A stretch of 30,435 bases of DNA. It comes from Didymodactylos carnosus (lineage: Eukaryota; Rotifera; Eurotatoria; Philodinida; Philodinidae). Every line of letters begins with the position of its first letter. The first letter of the stretch is position 1. This document shows, piece by piece, positions 21,601 through 29,503 of the stretch. Location of the stretch: contig CAJNOQ010001554.1 in NCBI GenBank assembly GCA_905250885.1, forward strand, positions 1 to 30,435, written 5' to 3'. The translations under genes and the position numbers were made by a program. A model generated the notes under the pieces. That model was given only the letters and a program-made list of their open reading frames with translations. It was not told the origin of the DNA and searched no databases.

Positions 21601-24572
21601 AATATATTCATTGATGTTATTTTTAGAAATCGTATGACAACTGAACAAGCATTAAATCATCCTTGGTTGAAATATGCATCTCAACATGTTGATACGACAC
21701 CTCTTTCATCTGATCGTTTACATGCTGCCTATTCCAGACAACTATATGATGTAAATAGAAACATTTCTTTATCATATTCGATCATATATTAATCAATGAT
21801 GCATTTTTTAGCGTGAACATCGCCGAATATTAACTCGTCCATTACAAACAATATCCGATTTACATCACACACGATATGATCATGATGCTTATACGTCGGA
21901 TCGTGATCGTATACAAGATGATAAACATATTAGAGCCGGACGAAAACGAACATCACGTGGTATGTTGATATCTATTTGATTAATATAAAAGATAGTTTCA
22001 ACTTTTTCTATTAGATATGAGTGTGGAAGTTGATGGTGATCATGAGCATCATCGTCGCGCACAATCAGAGGACGAAGAAAACTTAGTACCAGGCAGTTAT
22101 CTATTACCAATGGCTGATGTTGATTTTTCTGTCCGTTTACGTGGTTACCGTCGTATGACTTATTTGAATCGTTATAAGTCAAATGATCTTTTACCAACTA
22201 CCAGTTCCTTACAAATGACACCAGAACGTCTACTGACGCGAGATACAGTGAAAGAACGATTGCATGTTGATGTTCAAGGACGACGTCATCGTGGTTGTTC
22301 GCTAGTACCACACAGTGGATGCTCAGTGTCACGAGAATTAAGTGTACCAGCGGCACCATCGTCACAACTACAACAAACGATATCATCGTCCTCTTATAAT
22401 AATTTCTATGGACCGTATGGAAGAACCAGTGAATCACCAGCACATCAATACGGATTGTCATCACGCTATGGAAGTGTTTCAAGATCGTCACCTTATCGTG
22501 GTATGAGTATACCGAGAGAATTTCAAGCACAAGGTTTCACACAAGAACAACGTTCAACTAAAGGAGAAGGTATAATCATAAGAGATCACAAGGATAGAAA
22601 GTAGAAAATAACTTCACTGTATTGCGTTTCTAGGATTTGCGGCTGTATTTAAAGAAAAACTAACTGATTCATCATTTTTAATTGGTGGCACAGTTATTTT
22701 ACGGTGTAAAGTGCAAGGAAATCCATTTCCCAAGATATTTTGGTATCGTAATGATGAGTTTATTATTGAAGATGATAGAATACAATTTGCTCAAGGTGAA
22801 GATGGTCTATGTACATTAACAATAAACTACGCAAAAGCATCCGATATTGGAATATATCGATGTGTAGCAAGAAATGTCTATGGAGATGCGACATGCAAAG
22901 CTCGATTGTTAATAGGAGGTAAATTGACCCTATATTTCTGCTGATGTATTTTTTTTCATTTTGCTTTTCTTCTTAAGATGTACCTGATCGTCCACAACGG
23001 CCATTAGTTGTTGATATTTCATCGAATGAAGCATATTTAATATGGAGTGCACCATCGTATGATGGTAATAATGATATAGCCGGTTATCGTGTTGATTACA
23101 AAGCTCGTGAAGATATTAAATGGACAATCTCTACATTTACCATTGAAGAATCAGCCATTATTAAAGATTTAAAATCAAACACCAATTATCGTTTTCGTGT
23201 ATCGTGTATTAATAAAATTGGTATATCAGCGTATAGTTGGGGTTCAGAAGAAATTAAAACGCTAGAAGATGGTACAGAACCATTGAAAAAAATTGATCGT
23301 CGTTCCGCCTATCGTCTATTGGAACATCAACATCGAATTGATCAAAAATCATTAAAAACTGTTAGCGAATTTTTGCAACCAGAATTGAGTAAACCCAAAA
23401 CATTAGGTGAAAAAACCGTATTAAAACGTGATCAAAATCCATGGGATTTATATAAAATGATTGAAGAATTAAATAGTTATGATAATTCATGTTGTATACG
23501 ATGTGCTGAACGAGCAACAGAAAGTGTACGAATTGTAAAAGTTGTTGATTTAACTAATATAGCTCAATCACATTCGAATGCTTATGTACCAGAAGAATTT
23601 GATTTATTAAATCAAATTGATCATGATCATATAATTAAAATGATCGATGGTTTTATGTGGAAAAATTCATTTGTATTAACAATGGATAATTATTTGGAAA
23701 TATGTGATTATATCTGTTTACGTCATAAATACACTGAAGAATTAATTGTGAGAATATTGAGACAATTATTGGATGCTGTACAATATTTACATTTTCATGG
23801 TATTGTTCATTTAAACATTAATCCATCAAGTGTTGTTAATGAAAATCAATTATCATTAAATGTAAAATTGACCGATTTTTCATGTGCAACACAATTAGCG
23901 ACACCACAAGGACATAATGTCACAAATTCAATCAATCCAAATAATGAATACTCAGGTAAAGATTCAACATATATTTAAAAGACATTATATTATTTTTTCT
24001 TTTTTTATTTAGCACCAGAAATATTAAATGATGAAGCAACCGGTGTTCAAGCAGATGTGTGGAGTATTGGAGCACTTACGGCTACATTGTAAGTAACAGT
24101 GAAATTTTATTAGAAACCGAAATATAGAATAGATTTTGATTAGAATTAAAATATAATTTTCTTTCCTTTCTAGACTGAGCGGTTTTTCGCCATTTGCTGG
24201 TGTTTATGATGATGATACAAATCAAAATGTGACATTTGTTCGATGGAATACAAACGAATTTTATGATGATGTGACACAAGAAGCCGTCATTTTTGTTCAA
24301 CAATGTTTGAAAAAATCACCAAAGTATGAATGATATCATTTTTTTTGTTTATCTAACCAAATATTTCTATGTTTTTATTTAGTAATCGTTTAATTATTCC
24401 TGAATGCTTAGAACATAAATGGTTGTCATTGAACACAATCTCTACAAATCGACGAGAAATGGCCATATTTTTGACAGAAAAATTAAATCGTTTTGTAAAT
24501 GATTTTCGTCAACGTTGTCGTTCAAAAACGAAAATACAACGAGAAACAATAGAAGAAATTTCAAAAAGATAG
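1..24572 (+). CDS. unc-89: Obscurin/UNC-89-like giant Ig-FN3-double-kinase protein, 5'-truncated by window
   Basis: This family forms giant sarcomeric scaffolds of the M-line/A-band and links myosin filaments to signalling proteins. I joined 42 exons by GT/AG sites and open frames: 1-697, 1713-1856, 2601-7354, 7927-9051, 9102-9515, 9575-9718, 9775-10590, 10655-12126, 12202-13300, 13390-14732, 14790-15903, 16073-16207, 16288-16419, 16479-16742, 16803-16907, 16971-17191, 17253-17466, 17523-17804, 17863-17964, 18021-18264, 18320-18440, 18508-18680, 18735-18875, 18928-19112, 19171-19428, 19485-19607, 19663-19859, 19919-20087, 20157-20438, 20496-20598, 20660-20857, 20917-21055, 21122-21303, 21392-21562, 21627-21750, 21812-21959, 22015-22569, 22634-22918, 22978-23955, 24013-24088, 24174-24323, 24383-24572. 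Frame starts at base 2. After removing the 22-nt artefact at 4634, the sum is an exact multiple of three, about 6,581 residues. The order PEVK-like, about 48 Ig, FN3, Ig-Ig, PK1, linker, Ig, FN3, PK2 fits obscurin/UNC-89. Twitchin and titin have one kinase and many FN3; SPEG has two kinases but few Ig domains. Weak donors are at 698 (GTAGGA), 10591 (GTTAGT) and 17192 (GTATTA). Confidence 0.93.
2..645 (+). repeat. Coding minisatellite, 15-bp unit encoding VEEKP
   Basis: The unit is close to gttgaagaaaagcct, repeated roughly forty times with third-position and GAA/CAA (E/Q) changes. All variation keeps the frame, as expected for a selected coding repeat that expands by unequal exchange or slippage. 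The array continues off the left edge, so its total copy number is not visible. Confidence 0.9.
698..1712 (+). other. Intron 1, about 1.0 kb
   Basis: It runs from a weak donor (GTAGGA) to a T-rich acceptor ending in ATTTTAG at 1712, and joins phase 0 to phase 0. It is much longer than most introns of this gene. I see no coding similarity or transposon signature in it, only a short hairpin-capable GGAGGT/ACCTCC pair near 837-869. The open stretch starting at 1618 is in a different frame from exon 2 and is a chance overlap. Confidence 0.7.
1713..1856 (+). other. unc-89: Exon 2: acidic linker
   Basis: This exon encodes 48 residues, phase 0 at both ends, starting PEAQPSVEISK and ending EEEQKIEDV before a strong GTAAGT donor at 1857. 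It is rich in Glu, Gln and Pro and continues the charged character of exon 1. Being phase 0/0 and of a length divisible by three, it could be skipped without changing frame, so alternative inclusion is possible; the sequence alone does not show whether this happens. Confidence 0.75.
1857..2600 (+). other. Intron 2, about 0.74 kb
   Basis: It has a strong GTAAGT donor and a T-rich acceptor ending TTCCTAG at 2600. The sequence is AT-rich with no recognisable gene, repeat or element. The 78-codon open stretch at 2226-2462 resembles nothing I know and lies entirely within the intron. Confidence 0.7.
3884..4438 (+). repeat. Tandem duplication, copy A (two Ig domains)
   Basis: A 555-bp unit (185 codons, two Ig domains) is repeated directly at 4439-5015. 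Matching landmarks are offset by exactly 555 bp before the N at 4634 and by 577 bp after it. The copies differ by only scattered substitutions, so the duplication is recent or has been homogenised. Exact edges are uncertain by some tens of bases. Confidence 0.88.
4439..5015 (+). repeat. Tandem duplication, copy B, containing the assembly join
   Basis: This is the second copy of the two-Ig unit. It is 22 bp longer than copy A only because of the N and the repeated 21-mer at 4634-4655. Without those 22 bases the two copies are colinear. The next Ig domain (from about 5000) begins with a similar LKANKTNL motif, which suggests an older round of the same expansion. Confidence 0.88.
4613..4655. other. 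Probable assembly gap/join (single N with repeated 21-mer)
   Basis: The 21 bases before the N (4613-4633) recur immediately after it (4635-4655). N plus 21-mer adds 22 nt and shifts the frame by one. Deleting it restores NVKLDESGDYTV and the 555-bp periodicity. This is what results when two contig ends that overlap by 21 bp inside a repeat are abutted with an N. It is not evidence of a pseudogene. Confidence 0.92.
7355..7926 (+). other. Intron 3, 572 nt
   Basis: A GTAAGA donor and TTTTTTACAG acceptor join phase 1 to phase 1 at an Ig domain boundary. No coding similarity, structured repeat or element was seen inside. The remaining introns downstream are about 50-170 nt. Confidence 0.75.
7927..15903 (+). 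other. unc-89: Exons 4-11: about 25 Ig domains
   Basis: Eight exons, several over 1 kb, encode Ig domains beginning near 7927, 8305, 8585, 8880, 9320, 9670, 10020, 10287, 10570, 10924, 11193, 11641, 11936, 12355, 12616, 12913, 13186, 13560, 13860, 14143, 14443, 14790, 15075, 15351 and 15627. Many start with a short F-x-x-P-L-type strand and carry W-x-K/L-x-G and D-x-G-x-Y. Acidic Pro/Glu linkers occur at about 9218-9320 and 11489-11640, the latter resembling the exon 1 composition. Introns interrupt individual domains (for example 9052-9101 and 13301-13389) as well as domain borders. Most are phase 1; those at 12127 and 14733 are phase 0. The domain starting near 7927 is enlarged by an insertion after the first half. 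Confidence 0.88.
16073..19112 (+). other. unc-89: Exons 12-24: about 8 Ig domains in small exons
   Basis: Domains are built from exons 12+13, 14, 15+16, 16+17, 18, 19+20, 20-22 and 23+24. Unlike the upstream array, each domain is carried by one to three exons of about 100-280 nt, mostly with phase 1 borders. The core Trp codon is itself split by introns at 16907/16971 (T|GG) and 18875/18928 (TG|G), which confirms those splice choices. These domains keep the core Cys better than the upstream ones (FFCEL, LTCQL, FDCFV) and end in typical C-E/K-A-E-N motifs. In the domain of exons 20-22 the core Trp is followed by an unusual YCNCKK. Confidence 0.87.
19171..19607 (+). other. unc-89: Exons 25-26: first fibronectin type III domain
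   Basis: After a basic, charged lead (ARLKRRVSFDVPD), exons 25 and 26 encode a FN3 domain of about 95 residues from around 19240. It shows the P-x-P-P start, the core Trp in LLLSWEHS, the Y-x-V-E-V strand, the L-x-x-x-x-x-Y-x-F-R-V-R-A-x-N motif and the G-x-S-x-P-S-P end. It lies between the long Ig array and two Ig domains before kinase 1, the position of the first FN3 in UNC-89/obscurin proteins. Confidence 0.88.
19663..20438 (+). other. unc-89: Exons 27-29: two Ig domains before kinase 1
   Basis: The first Ig (exons 27-28) follows a charged linker (EIPAKKRKPETSYDD) and shows VTWYHN and DEGAYEIVAENK. The second (exon 29) begins PPMFIEPLKDQ and has LECKVDGIPYPEV, then DTGLYTCTAKN. The second domain has Phe (VRFYKDW) where the core Trp would be. 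Ig domains next to the kinase are typical of the titin/obscurin kinase cassette. Confidence 0.88.
20496..21669 (+). other. unc-89: Exons 30-35: kinase domain 1 (PK1), probably a pseudokinase
   Basis: The kinase fold runs from DYDILERIS (about 20562) to NHPWL (about 21669), over six exons. Retained: the VAIK-type Lys (AKI, codon 20721), the alpha-C Glu (RREMD, 20763), the catalytic-loop HLDIKPDN with its Asp (codon 21047), the APE motif (21248) and D-M-W. Lost: the DFG Asp, where the sequence reads L-G-F-S with Gly at 21176-21178, and most of the Gly-rich loop, where ISHGPISSV keeps only the middle Gly. Loss of the metal-binding DFG Asp argues against normal catalysis, so a scaffold role is likelier. 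Obscurin-family PK1 domains are already known to be degenerate in other invertebrates. Confidence 0.9.
21670..22569 (+). other. unc-89: Exons 35 (end)-37: interkinase linker
   Basis: About 255 residues link PK1 to the next Ig domain. The first part is basic/acidic and His-rich (exon 36, with the end of exon 35). Exon 37 includes a hydrophobic/basic stretch (VRLRGYRRMTYLNRYK) followed by TPERLLTRD and a Ser/Tyr/Arg-rich tail with repeated S-S, Y-G and R-x-S motifs. It appears largely disordered with many potential phosphorylation sites; that is inference from composition. It is clearly shorter than the interkinase region I recall for C. elegans UNC-89. Confidence 0.8.
22634..22918 (+). other. 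unc-89: Exon 38: Ig domain between the kinases
   Basis: A single phase 1-1 exon encodes one complete, well-conserved Ig domain: FAAVFKEKLTD, VILRCKVQGNPFPKIFWYRND, then DIGIYRCVARNVYGDATCKA. It retains both core Cys residues and the Trp. One exon for one whole domain with symmetric phase is the classic shuffled Ig module. Confidence 0.9.
22978..23270 (+). other. unc-89: Exon 39 (first part): second fibronectin type III domain
   Basis: It begins DVPDRPQRPLVVDIS and shows the core Trp in LIWSAPSYDG, then I-A-G-Y-R-V-D-Y, the second Trp region (IKWTIS), and L-K-S-N-T-N-Y-R-F-R-V-S-C-I-N. It directly precedes kinase 2 in the same exon, matching the Ig-FN3-PK2 order at the C terminus of UNC-89/obscurin. 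Confidence 0.88.
23271..24572 (+). other. unc-89: Exons 39-42: kinase domain 2 (PK2), probable pseudokinase, and C-terminal tail
   Basis: The kinase fold extends from about 23440 to LEHKWL (about 24424), followed by a basic tail ending in KR and a TAG. Retained: the VAIK-type Lys (RIVKVV, codon 23538), the DFG Asp (TDFS, codon 23874; Gly changed to Ser), APE, D-V-W and S-P-F-A-G. Lost: the HRD Asp (reads H-L-N, AAC at 23814-23816), the catalytic-loop Lys (Asn at 23820), the loop Asn (PSS in place of PEN) and the entire Gly-rich loop, which has no Gly. Without the catalytic base this domain should not phosphorylate substrates. Its losses differ from those in PK1. Confidence 0.9.
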
Positions 24573-24586
24573 AATAAATAAATAAA
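24573..24586 (+). terminator. Overlapping polyadenylation signals directly after the stop
   Basis: Three overlapping AATAAA hexamers begin at 24573, 24577 and 24581, the first immediately after the TAG. If one is used, the 3' UTR would be only a few tens of nucleotides. No transcript evidence is available. Confidence 0.6.
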
Positions 24587-27494
24587 ATACTCTAGTCGCC
24601 TTCGCAAAATTATTTTTAAACAAAAAAAAATTAGGTTATATTATTAGGATTTTAAAAGAAAGACTAATTTCTTTTTTTTAAAAAAGACTTGTGAATATAA
24701 TTTAATCGTAGTTTAATTTTTATCAATATTTTACTAGTCAAGTTTAGCAACATAATTCAATTCAAATGGTACTCTCATGAGTTAAAACTCTAAAACGAAA
24801 GAAAGTAGTATACCAAATCAACATCAATCATTGAACCACGGACTAAAAATTGGAATGCAAATATCACTATTTTTTAGGTATCTTCTTTTATTTTATGACG
24901 AAATTTCTTGAGAATCTGTTTGTTTGTTTGTTGTTGTTCAAAACTTTTTCTATTCCATGTTGATGATTAAGAATTGCGTGAAATTAGACTAACAAGTCTT
25001 TTTTTCATGAAATAATACTCATAGTTAATTTATTTTGTGTTGTTCAAGAAAAAAAACTTAGTCAGTTTTAGTTGACTATACACTTCACTCAAAGAGTTTT
25101 TTGTTTTCATATTGTGAATGTTCATTCTCATACTTGTTTTTGTGTCTTTTACGCAGCTTATTTGTCTGTTCTTTTTCTCTTTATTCCCAATAAAACAAGC
25201 ATGCATGAACGGACAAACAAACATTGTTTTAGTATAAAATTATCAGCTCATGTTTATCGGTTTATTGGTATGTAACAAACCTTAACACAGCAGGAAAGAC
25301 CGTTTCAACAGTTTTGCTTTAACTGAGGACAGACATGAATGAAGCCTATTGAAGGATATTTCAAAAGATAAAACATTTCACAGGTATTTATTAACGAGTA
25401 CGAGACAATTGTGTATCAGTTTGCCTTCTTTATTGGCGAACTATTTCGGACTTTCGCGCATATGGCAGTCGATAGTATCGCTACACTAATGGAGATTAAT
25501 GATTTTTTCTGTGCACACTAGTGCGTATAGGCCGATTCTTCTCAAAGATGTTGAACTTTTCATGAATTTGAACTATTCTCTCATTTCGAGTGAAAACGTT
25601 ATGAAAGACAAGCAAGAATCCAAAAGCAGGCGATGGATGAGCGTATCTGAAAATCTAAAACAGCTGCTCCTTATTACAGAGAGTTTATTTCTATCGAGTA
25701 GTAGTGCAAATATTGATCTCGGAAAATTGAATTTTCAGAATTACTCAGTCGTTATTAGTTCCAGATGGATTTTTTTTGAGATCAAGCAAACTTTTACAAA
25801 TGTATCTGCTCGTGAATCAAGTGTGGCAGGATTTCACAATTTACAGTCAAAAGTCGTTAAAAAAAATACAAAACCAGTTTTCAACTATTAACAGTGCGTT
25901 TTCCTGAACTTTATGGCCGGAATGCGTTCATATAAAGGTAAAAGTATGACATGAAACTATCAAATTTGGAACCACAACGTTAAAAATGGTCACCGAGTGA
26001 CTGAAGTGTCCCCGAAACATATGTCATAAAATAATTCTATAGTGACGCCACAAAATCATTGTAAGAAAAAATACATTTAGAACGTGTAATTTCTGACTCA
26101 CTCCAATTTTACTGGAGATTCATAATTCCAAATTTGACAGTTTCTTGCCATACTTCTACCCTTTTCATAAACACACTCAGGAAGTTTCGATCTAATGAGA
26201 ATGAAAGCATTTTCTACAATTGCTTCTAAATTTCTATCAAATAGTTCTTCAAAATATTTTCATAGAAACGCAAACGTTACATCAACTTTGTGATTTTAAG
26301 TTAAAACGTGTCTTTAAACAAAAGACTCGTGACCAAGGCCAATGAATATCGACTTAAAAGATTTTCAAATTATGGATTGAATCAAAAAATCTCTCAAGTA
26401 TTTTCTCTGTTTATTATCCATGGGAGAAGCGCAAGAACAAGGACAAAGAGTGAACTGTAAATGCAATAATCGTCACATGGCCAGACGTCAAATCAAAATT
26501 GGAACTATTATCAACGCGAGTCTGTCAGTTTGTGCTACTCAATCAGACACGTATATTACTGTTTTTATTATAAAGATTCAGTTCGCGAGTAGGATAACTT
26601 TATCGAAAAAGTTTGACTGAAGCAACCTTATGCAGGTTTGCGTGCTCTTTCTAACTAAGCAAATAAAGAATAAACTTGTATTTAACATTCAAACCTCGCC
26701 TTTTTTTAAAGAAACAAAGCTGTTTCTTGAACATGTCTACCACGATGAAGAGGCTCTCGTTTAACATTGAAGTTCATGAAGCGAACATTAGTTTCGATCA
26801 AAGCGTGTGCATTGTATACGCGGTGGACTTGTTTTTCTAAATGAAAGAATGGCAAGGAGATATATTTACGTATCACGAAAGCAAGCAATTCCAACCAAAT
26901 CGGACCTAATGTGAGCACTCTGGCATGTTGTTTTTCTGTTTCATTATATCTATTAATGTAGCATTGGCCAATTTCTAAATTAAATATGGCTAAGTGGATT
27001 CTTGCTACATATTCAATATTAAGCGTAAACAATGATTTAGTTTCATTGCGAAACTCTGTCCGACGATTAGAATCGATACTGACTGATGCAGTCCGGTCTT
27101 GGCTTCCATTTGGTGAAGACCGCAAGCATCTATCACTTTCTTGTCAAACGTTATTCAAGAAACATCCGAGTCTATTGTTTTTTTTTACCGACCATAGATA
27201 TACAACCAAACTTTATGAATTTGATACATCACTCTTTGCTTATTAAAAATCTTTTCCTTTGCAAATAAATATTTTGCTGGAAATGCCATATATCAAAAGA
27301 GTATATTTTACTTATATTAGAAGAATGAAGTTGACAGCAAAAAGCAACAGAAAATTAAGACAAACCCTTGCTATATAAACAATTCCACTTCTTGCTATAA
27401 AATGGCATACCAGATTAGTATAGGGGCTACAGATTGACCTAGGACACACATTATAGAAAAATATTTGGAATTATTGTAAAAGCTCTTGACCATG
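24587..27494. other. Intergenic region without a supportable gene
   Basis: About 2.9 kb of AT-rich DNA. Open stretches at 25499-25891 (+) and 26706-27125 (-) are the longest. The first resembles no family I know; the second starts with TTG rather than ATG, has no early ATG and matches nothing I recognise. The only structure seen is the degraded inverted repeat at 25927-26171. No tRNA-like cloverleaf was noticed. Confidence 0.6.
25927..26171. repeat. Degraded inverted repeat (foldback/MITE-like)
   Basis: Arm 25927-25971 and the reverse complement of 26126-26171 share about 45 bp with several mismatches; the best block is CAAATTTGGAA plus an AAGTATG core. The spacer of about 154 bp has weaker pairing (GAGTGAC against GAGTGAG). 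No target-site duplication or coding content was identified. It may be the remnant of a small non-autonomous element. Confidence 0.55.
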
Positions 27495-27992
27495 TTACAT
27501 ATCTGAGTAATGATGTCGAATTACATCAATAATGATACACAAAGCGATGATAAATGCTGGATCTTCTTTTGAATTAATGTCAATACCGTACGTATCACTC
27601 GAATGAACATGGTTTTTATGGATTTTCGCCACTTTAACTCTACGTTTTCGAATATTAAAATTATGTAATAAAAAATTACCTTGAATACGATAATTGCCAT
27701 TCACACTTTTTACTTTATATATGACATCAAATATTGACGGCTCATGTTTCAGTTGACTAATTAGAGTTTCATTTTGATAGATTTGCCATTCGGCATATAA
27801 ACGACCCACTACATGTTTGATTTCGTACAATACTTTATGATTTTCTTCAATTTTTAAAGTTTTTCCTAAACTGTGTAACCATTTGTATACTATTTTATAA
27901 TTTGAATTGCCATTAATATCACGTACCGAATAGTCACGTCCAAACCTAAGCAGTGTGTGCTGTATTTCAAACTTACGTGTACGTTCTAACAT
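27495..27992 (-). CDS. LURP-one-related (LOR, tubby-C-terminal-like) protein
   Basis: A single-exon gene of 165 residues. The LOR pattern is clear: FEIQHTLLRFGRDYSVRDING near the start (residues 8-28), alternating short beta strands (YKIVYKWL, KVLYEIKHV, AEWQIYQNE), YRIQGNFLLHNFNI, the D-T-Y-G-I-D-I motif (residues 133-139), and a C-terminal hydrophobic helix with P-A-F-I-I-A-L-C-I-I-I-D-V-I (residues 145-158). The LOR fold is a 12-strand barrel around a central helix, shared with tubby C-termini and phospholipid scramblases. Its molecular role is mostly unknown. The ATG at 27990-27992 gives the usual family length and start. An in-frame ATG at 28056-28058 has a better -3 base (A) and would add 22 hydrophobic residues. 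Stop TAA is at 27495-27497. The gene converges with the obscurin gene. Confidence 0.8.
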   Translation of the reverse strand: MLERTRKFEIQHTLLRFGRDYSVRDINGNSNYKIVYKWLHSLGKTLKIEENHKVLYEIKHVVGRLYAEWQIYQNETLISQLKHEPSIFDVIYKVKSVNGNYRIQGNFLLHNFNIRKRRVKVAKIHKNHVHSSDTYGIDINSKEDPAFIIALCIIIDVIRHHYSDM

Positions 27993-28058
27993 TTGAGTAT
28001 TGCGAATGTAAATTAATAATAATTGAATAAATGCAAAATAAATACTAAATGAATTCAT

Positions 28059-29048
28059 TTTGTTTTCAACCAAAATGAATACCGACGAAACTAAAACGAA
28101 AAAGATAGCTACTGTTAGAGTTAACACAATTCACAAAAATGTAGACGCGTTGATGCACTAAAACTGATGCATACAAACTCATCACAACAATAGTGAGTAT
28201 AAAACTTTTTTGACAGATAGACGACAAAGAACGATGATATTTCTCCCGCCCGCTAATCACATTTTTGAGAGATGCGACGTATGAGGAGAAAATCTCTTCA
28301 GTTAACAAGAAGAAAGATATACTAGAAAATTTTGTGATACATTACAGTGCATATTTCTTTACGTATGCTGGTTGATAAGTACCTATTTACGTGAAGGAAA
28401 TACTACAATGTCTTAGTTCTACTTACATTAATAAACTGAACTGCCTCTTTTTATATATTGTACTAAAAATAAAAAGTAAGGGTGCACGCTTATGTCTTTT
28501 CGACAATAGTCGTCAAAGTATTTTCTAAATAATTTATAATAACTATTCAGACCAGCTAGTCTATTAAATCGCCACTTTGTTATACGTTTATTCTGTTCTT
28601 TCTAAGAAAGTGTTTCAAAATATATTCTGATAAGTCGTCGCGCGTTATTCCTCTATTGTGTTCGTTAACTGATATAATAATGATACAATATAATTTTCAA
28701 CTCTTCACTGCTTTATTTTTGTAATTTCATAAACATAAAGCGTGTAAAGTGATTTTTTTTCTTTACAAATGATGGGGCGATAGATAGAAAAGCAATGTTT
28801 CAACAGTGCAAAAAGCTCCAAAAACTTTAACAGAATACCTTTTTCTAGAGATCAGATCTGCTTTCTAGCCTTTTCAAACTTTTCGAAGAACTTTTACTCG
28901 TAAGTCTGACTTTCACACATTGCTGTCTTCTCATGCTCTGTATATAAATGCTTAAAAAAGGTTGATGTGAAAAGGAATACAACGAACTATGTTGGGAAAA
29001 TTCTTTTTTTTTCCTGGTGAAGAAGCATGTGGCCAGATCTCTCACGAG
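28059..29048. other. Upstream region of the LOR gene, no gene seen
   Basis: About 1 kb of AT-rich DNA with no convincing coding region. The minus-strand open stretch at 28066-28308 has a hydrophobic segment but no family resemblance. A TATA-like site is noted separately at 28447-28457. Confidence 0.55.
28447..28457 (-). promoter_or_regulatory. Possible TATA box for the LOR gene
   Basis: The minus strand reads TATATAAAAAG, about 455 bp upstream of the chosen ATG. It would imply a long 5' UTR or a 5' UTR intron. In AT-rich DNA such matches arise by chance, so this is a weak call. Confidence 0.2.
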
Positions 29049-29106
29049 CGTTAGCGGACTGGGACTGGAAAATTTTAACTCATCACAGACTGGGACTGGA
29101 AAAGTA
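29049..29106 (+). repeat. Left arm of the outer inverted repeat
   Basis: It starts CGTTAGCGGACTGGGACTGG and ends GGAAAAGTA, and is the inverted partner of 30253-30310. The two internal copies of CTGGGACTGGAAAA could be subterminal binding motifs. Confidence 0.85.
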
Positions 29107-29391
29107 CCGGACCTGCCCATCTCTGGAAACCGTACATCTGTAACTGATCATATAATGACTATTCACCACATAACTTCTCTCAGATTTCATGTAGCAACGC
29201 AACAAAAAGATTCAAGCAATACCTCATCTGACAAAGAATTTCACGGGCTACAATATGGACTACCTTAAGAATTTTAGAATTCGTTTTTGGTCGCTCGGTA
29301 AGTCTGGTAAGTCGAGAATTTAACAATATTGTTTTAAGTAATTAATTTTTTTTCTCAGCCAAATAATTCGGTAACCCGAAAAAACTTCCGA

Positions 29392-29423
29392 ACATACACT
29401 TCGAAGTGTCCTCTACAAACTGG
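29392..29423 (+). repeat. Internal direct repeat, copy 1
   Basis: This 32-bp stretch has a core CGAAGTGTCCTCTACAAACT and recurs in the same orientation at 30044-30075 with three mismatches. A preceding CCCGAAAAAACTTC also recurs near 29978, so longer patchy similarity links the two halves. Confidence 0.8.
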
Positions 29424-29503
29424 GAAGGCTTGACCAAAAAATTTAAAACTTGAAAATATCGCTGGTTTTTGGATCAGCGAAGATTTTTTCACTCCAAAAT
29501 ACG

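Noticed and set aside
20496..24572. SPEG, twitchin or titin as the gene identity
   Set aside because: Twitchin and titin have one kinase and many FN3 domains; SPEG has two kinases but not about 50 upstream Ig domains. Ig-FN3-Ig-Ig-PK1-linker-Ig-FN3-PK2 fits obscurin/UNC-89 best.
25499..25891. Possible 130-residue gene on the plus strand
   Set aside because: No recognisable motif, and it overlaps no splice-consistent neighbours; chance open frame is the simpler reading.
26706..27125. Possible 139-residue gene on the minus strand
   Set aside because: Its first codon is TTG, there is no early ATG, and I recognise no domain; it could at most be a decayed exon.
28066..28308. Small membrane protein upstream of the LOR gene
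   Set aside because: The hydrophobic segment is expected by chance in AT-rich DNA, and there is no other support.
28845..29268. Overlapping small open frames on both strands near the left inverted-repeat arm
   Set aside because: They run through the arm sequence itself; part of the same sequence reappears in an open frame at the right arm (30135-30332), so they reflect the repeat, not genes.
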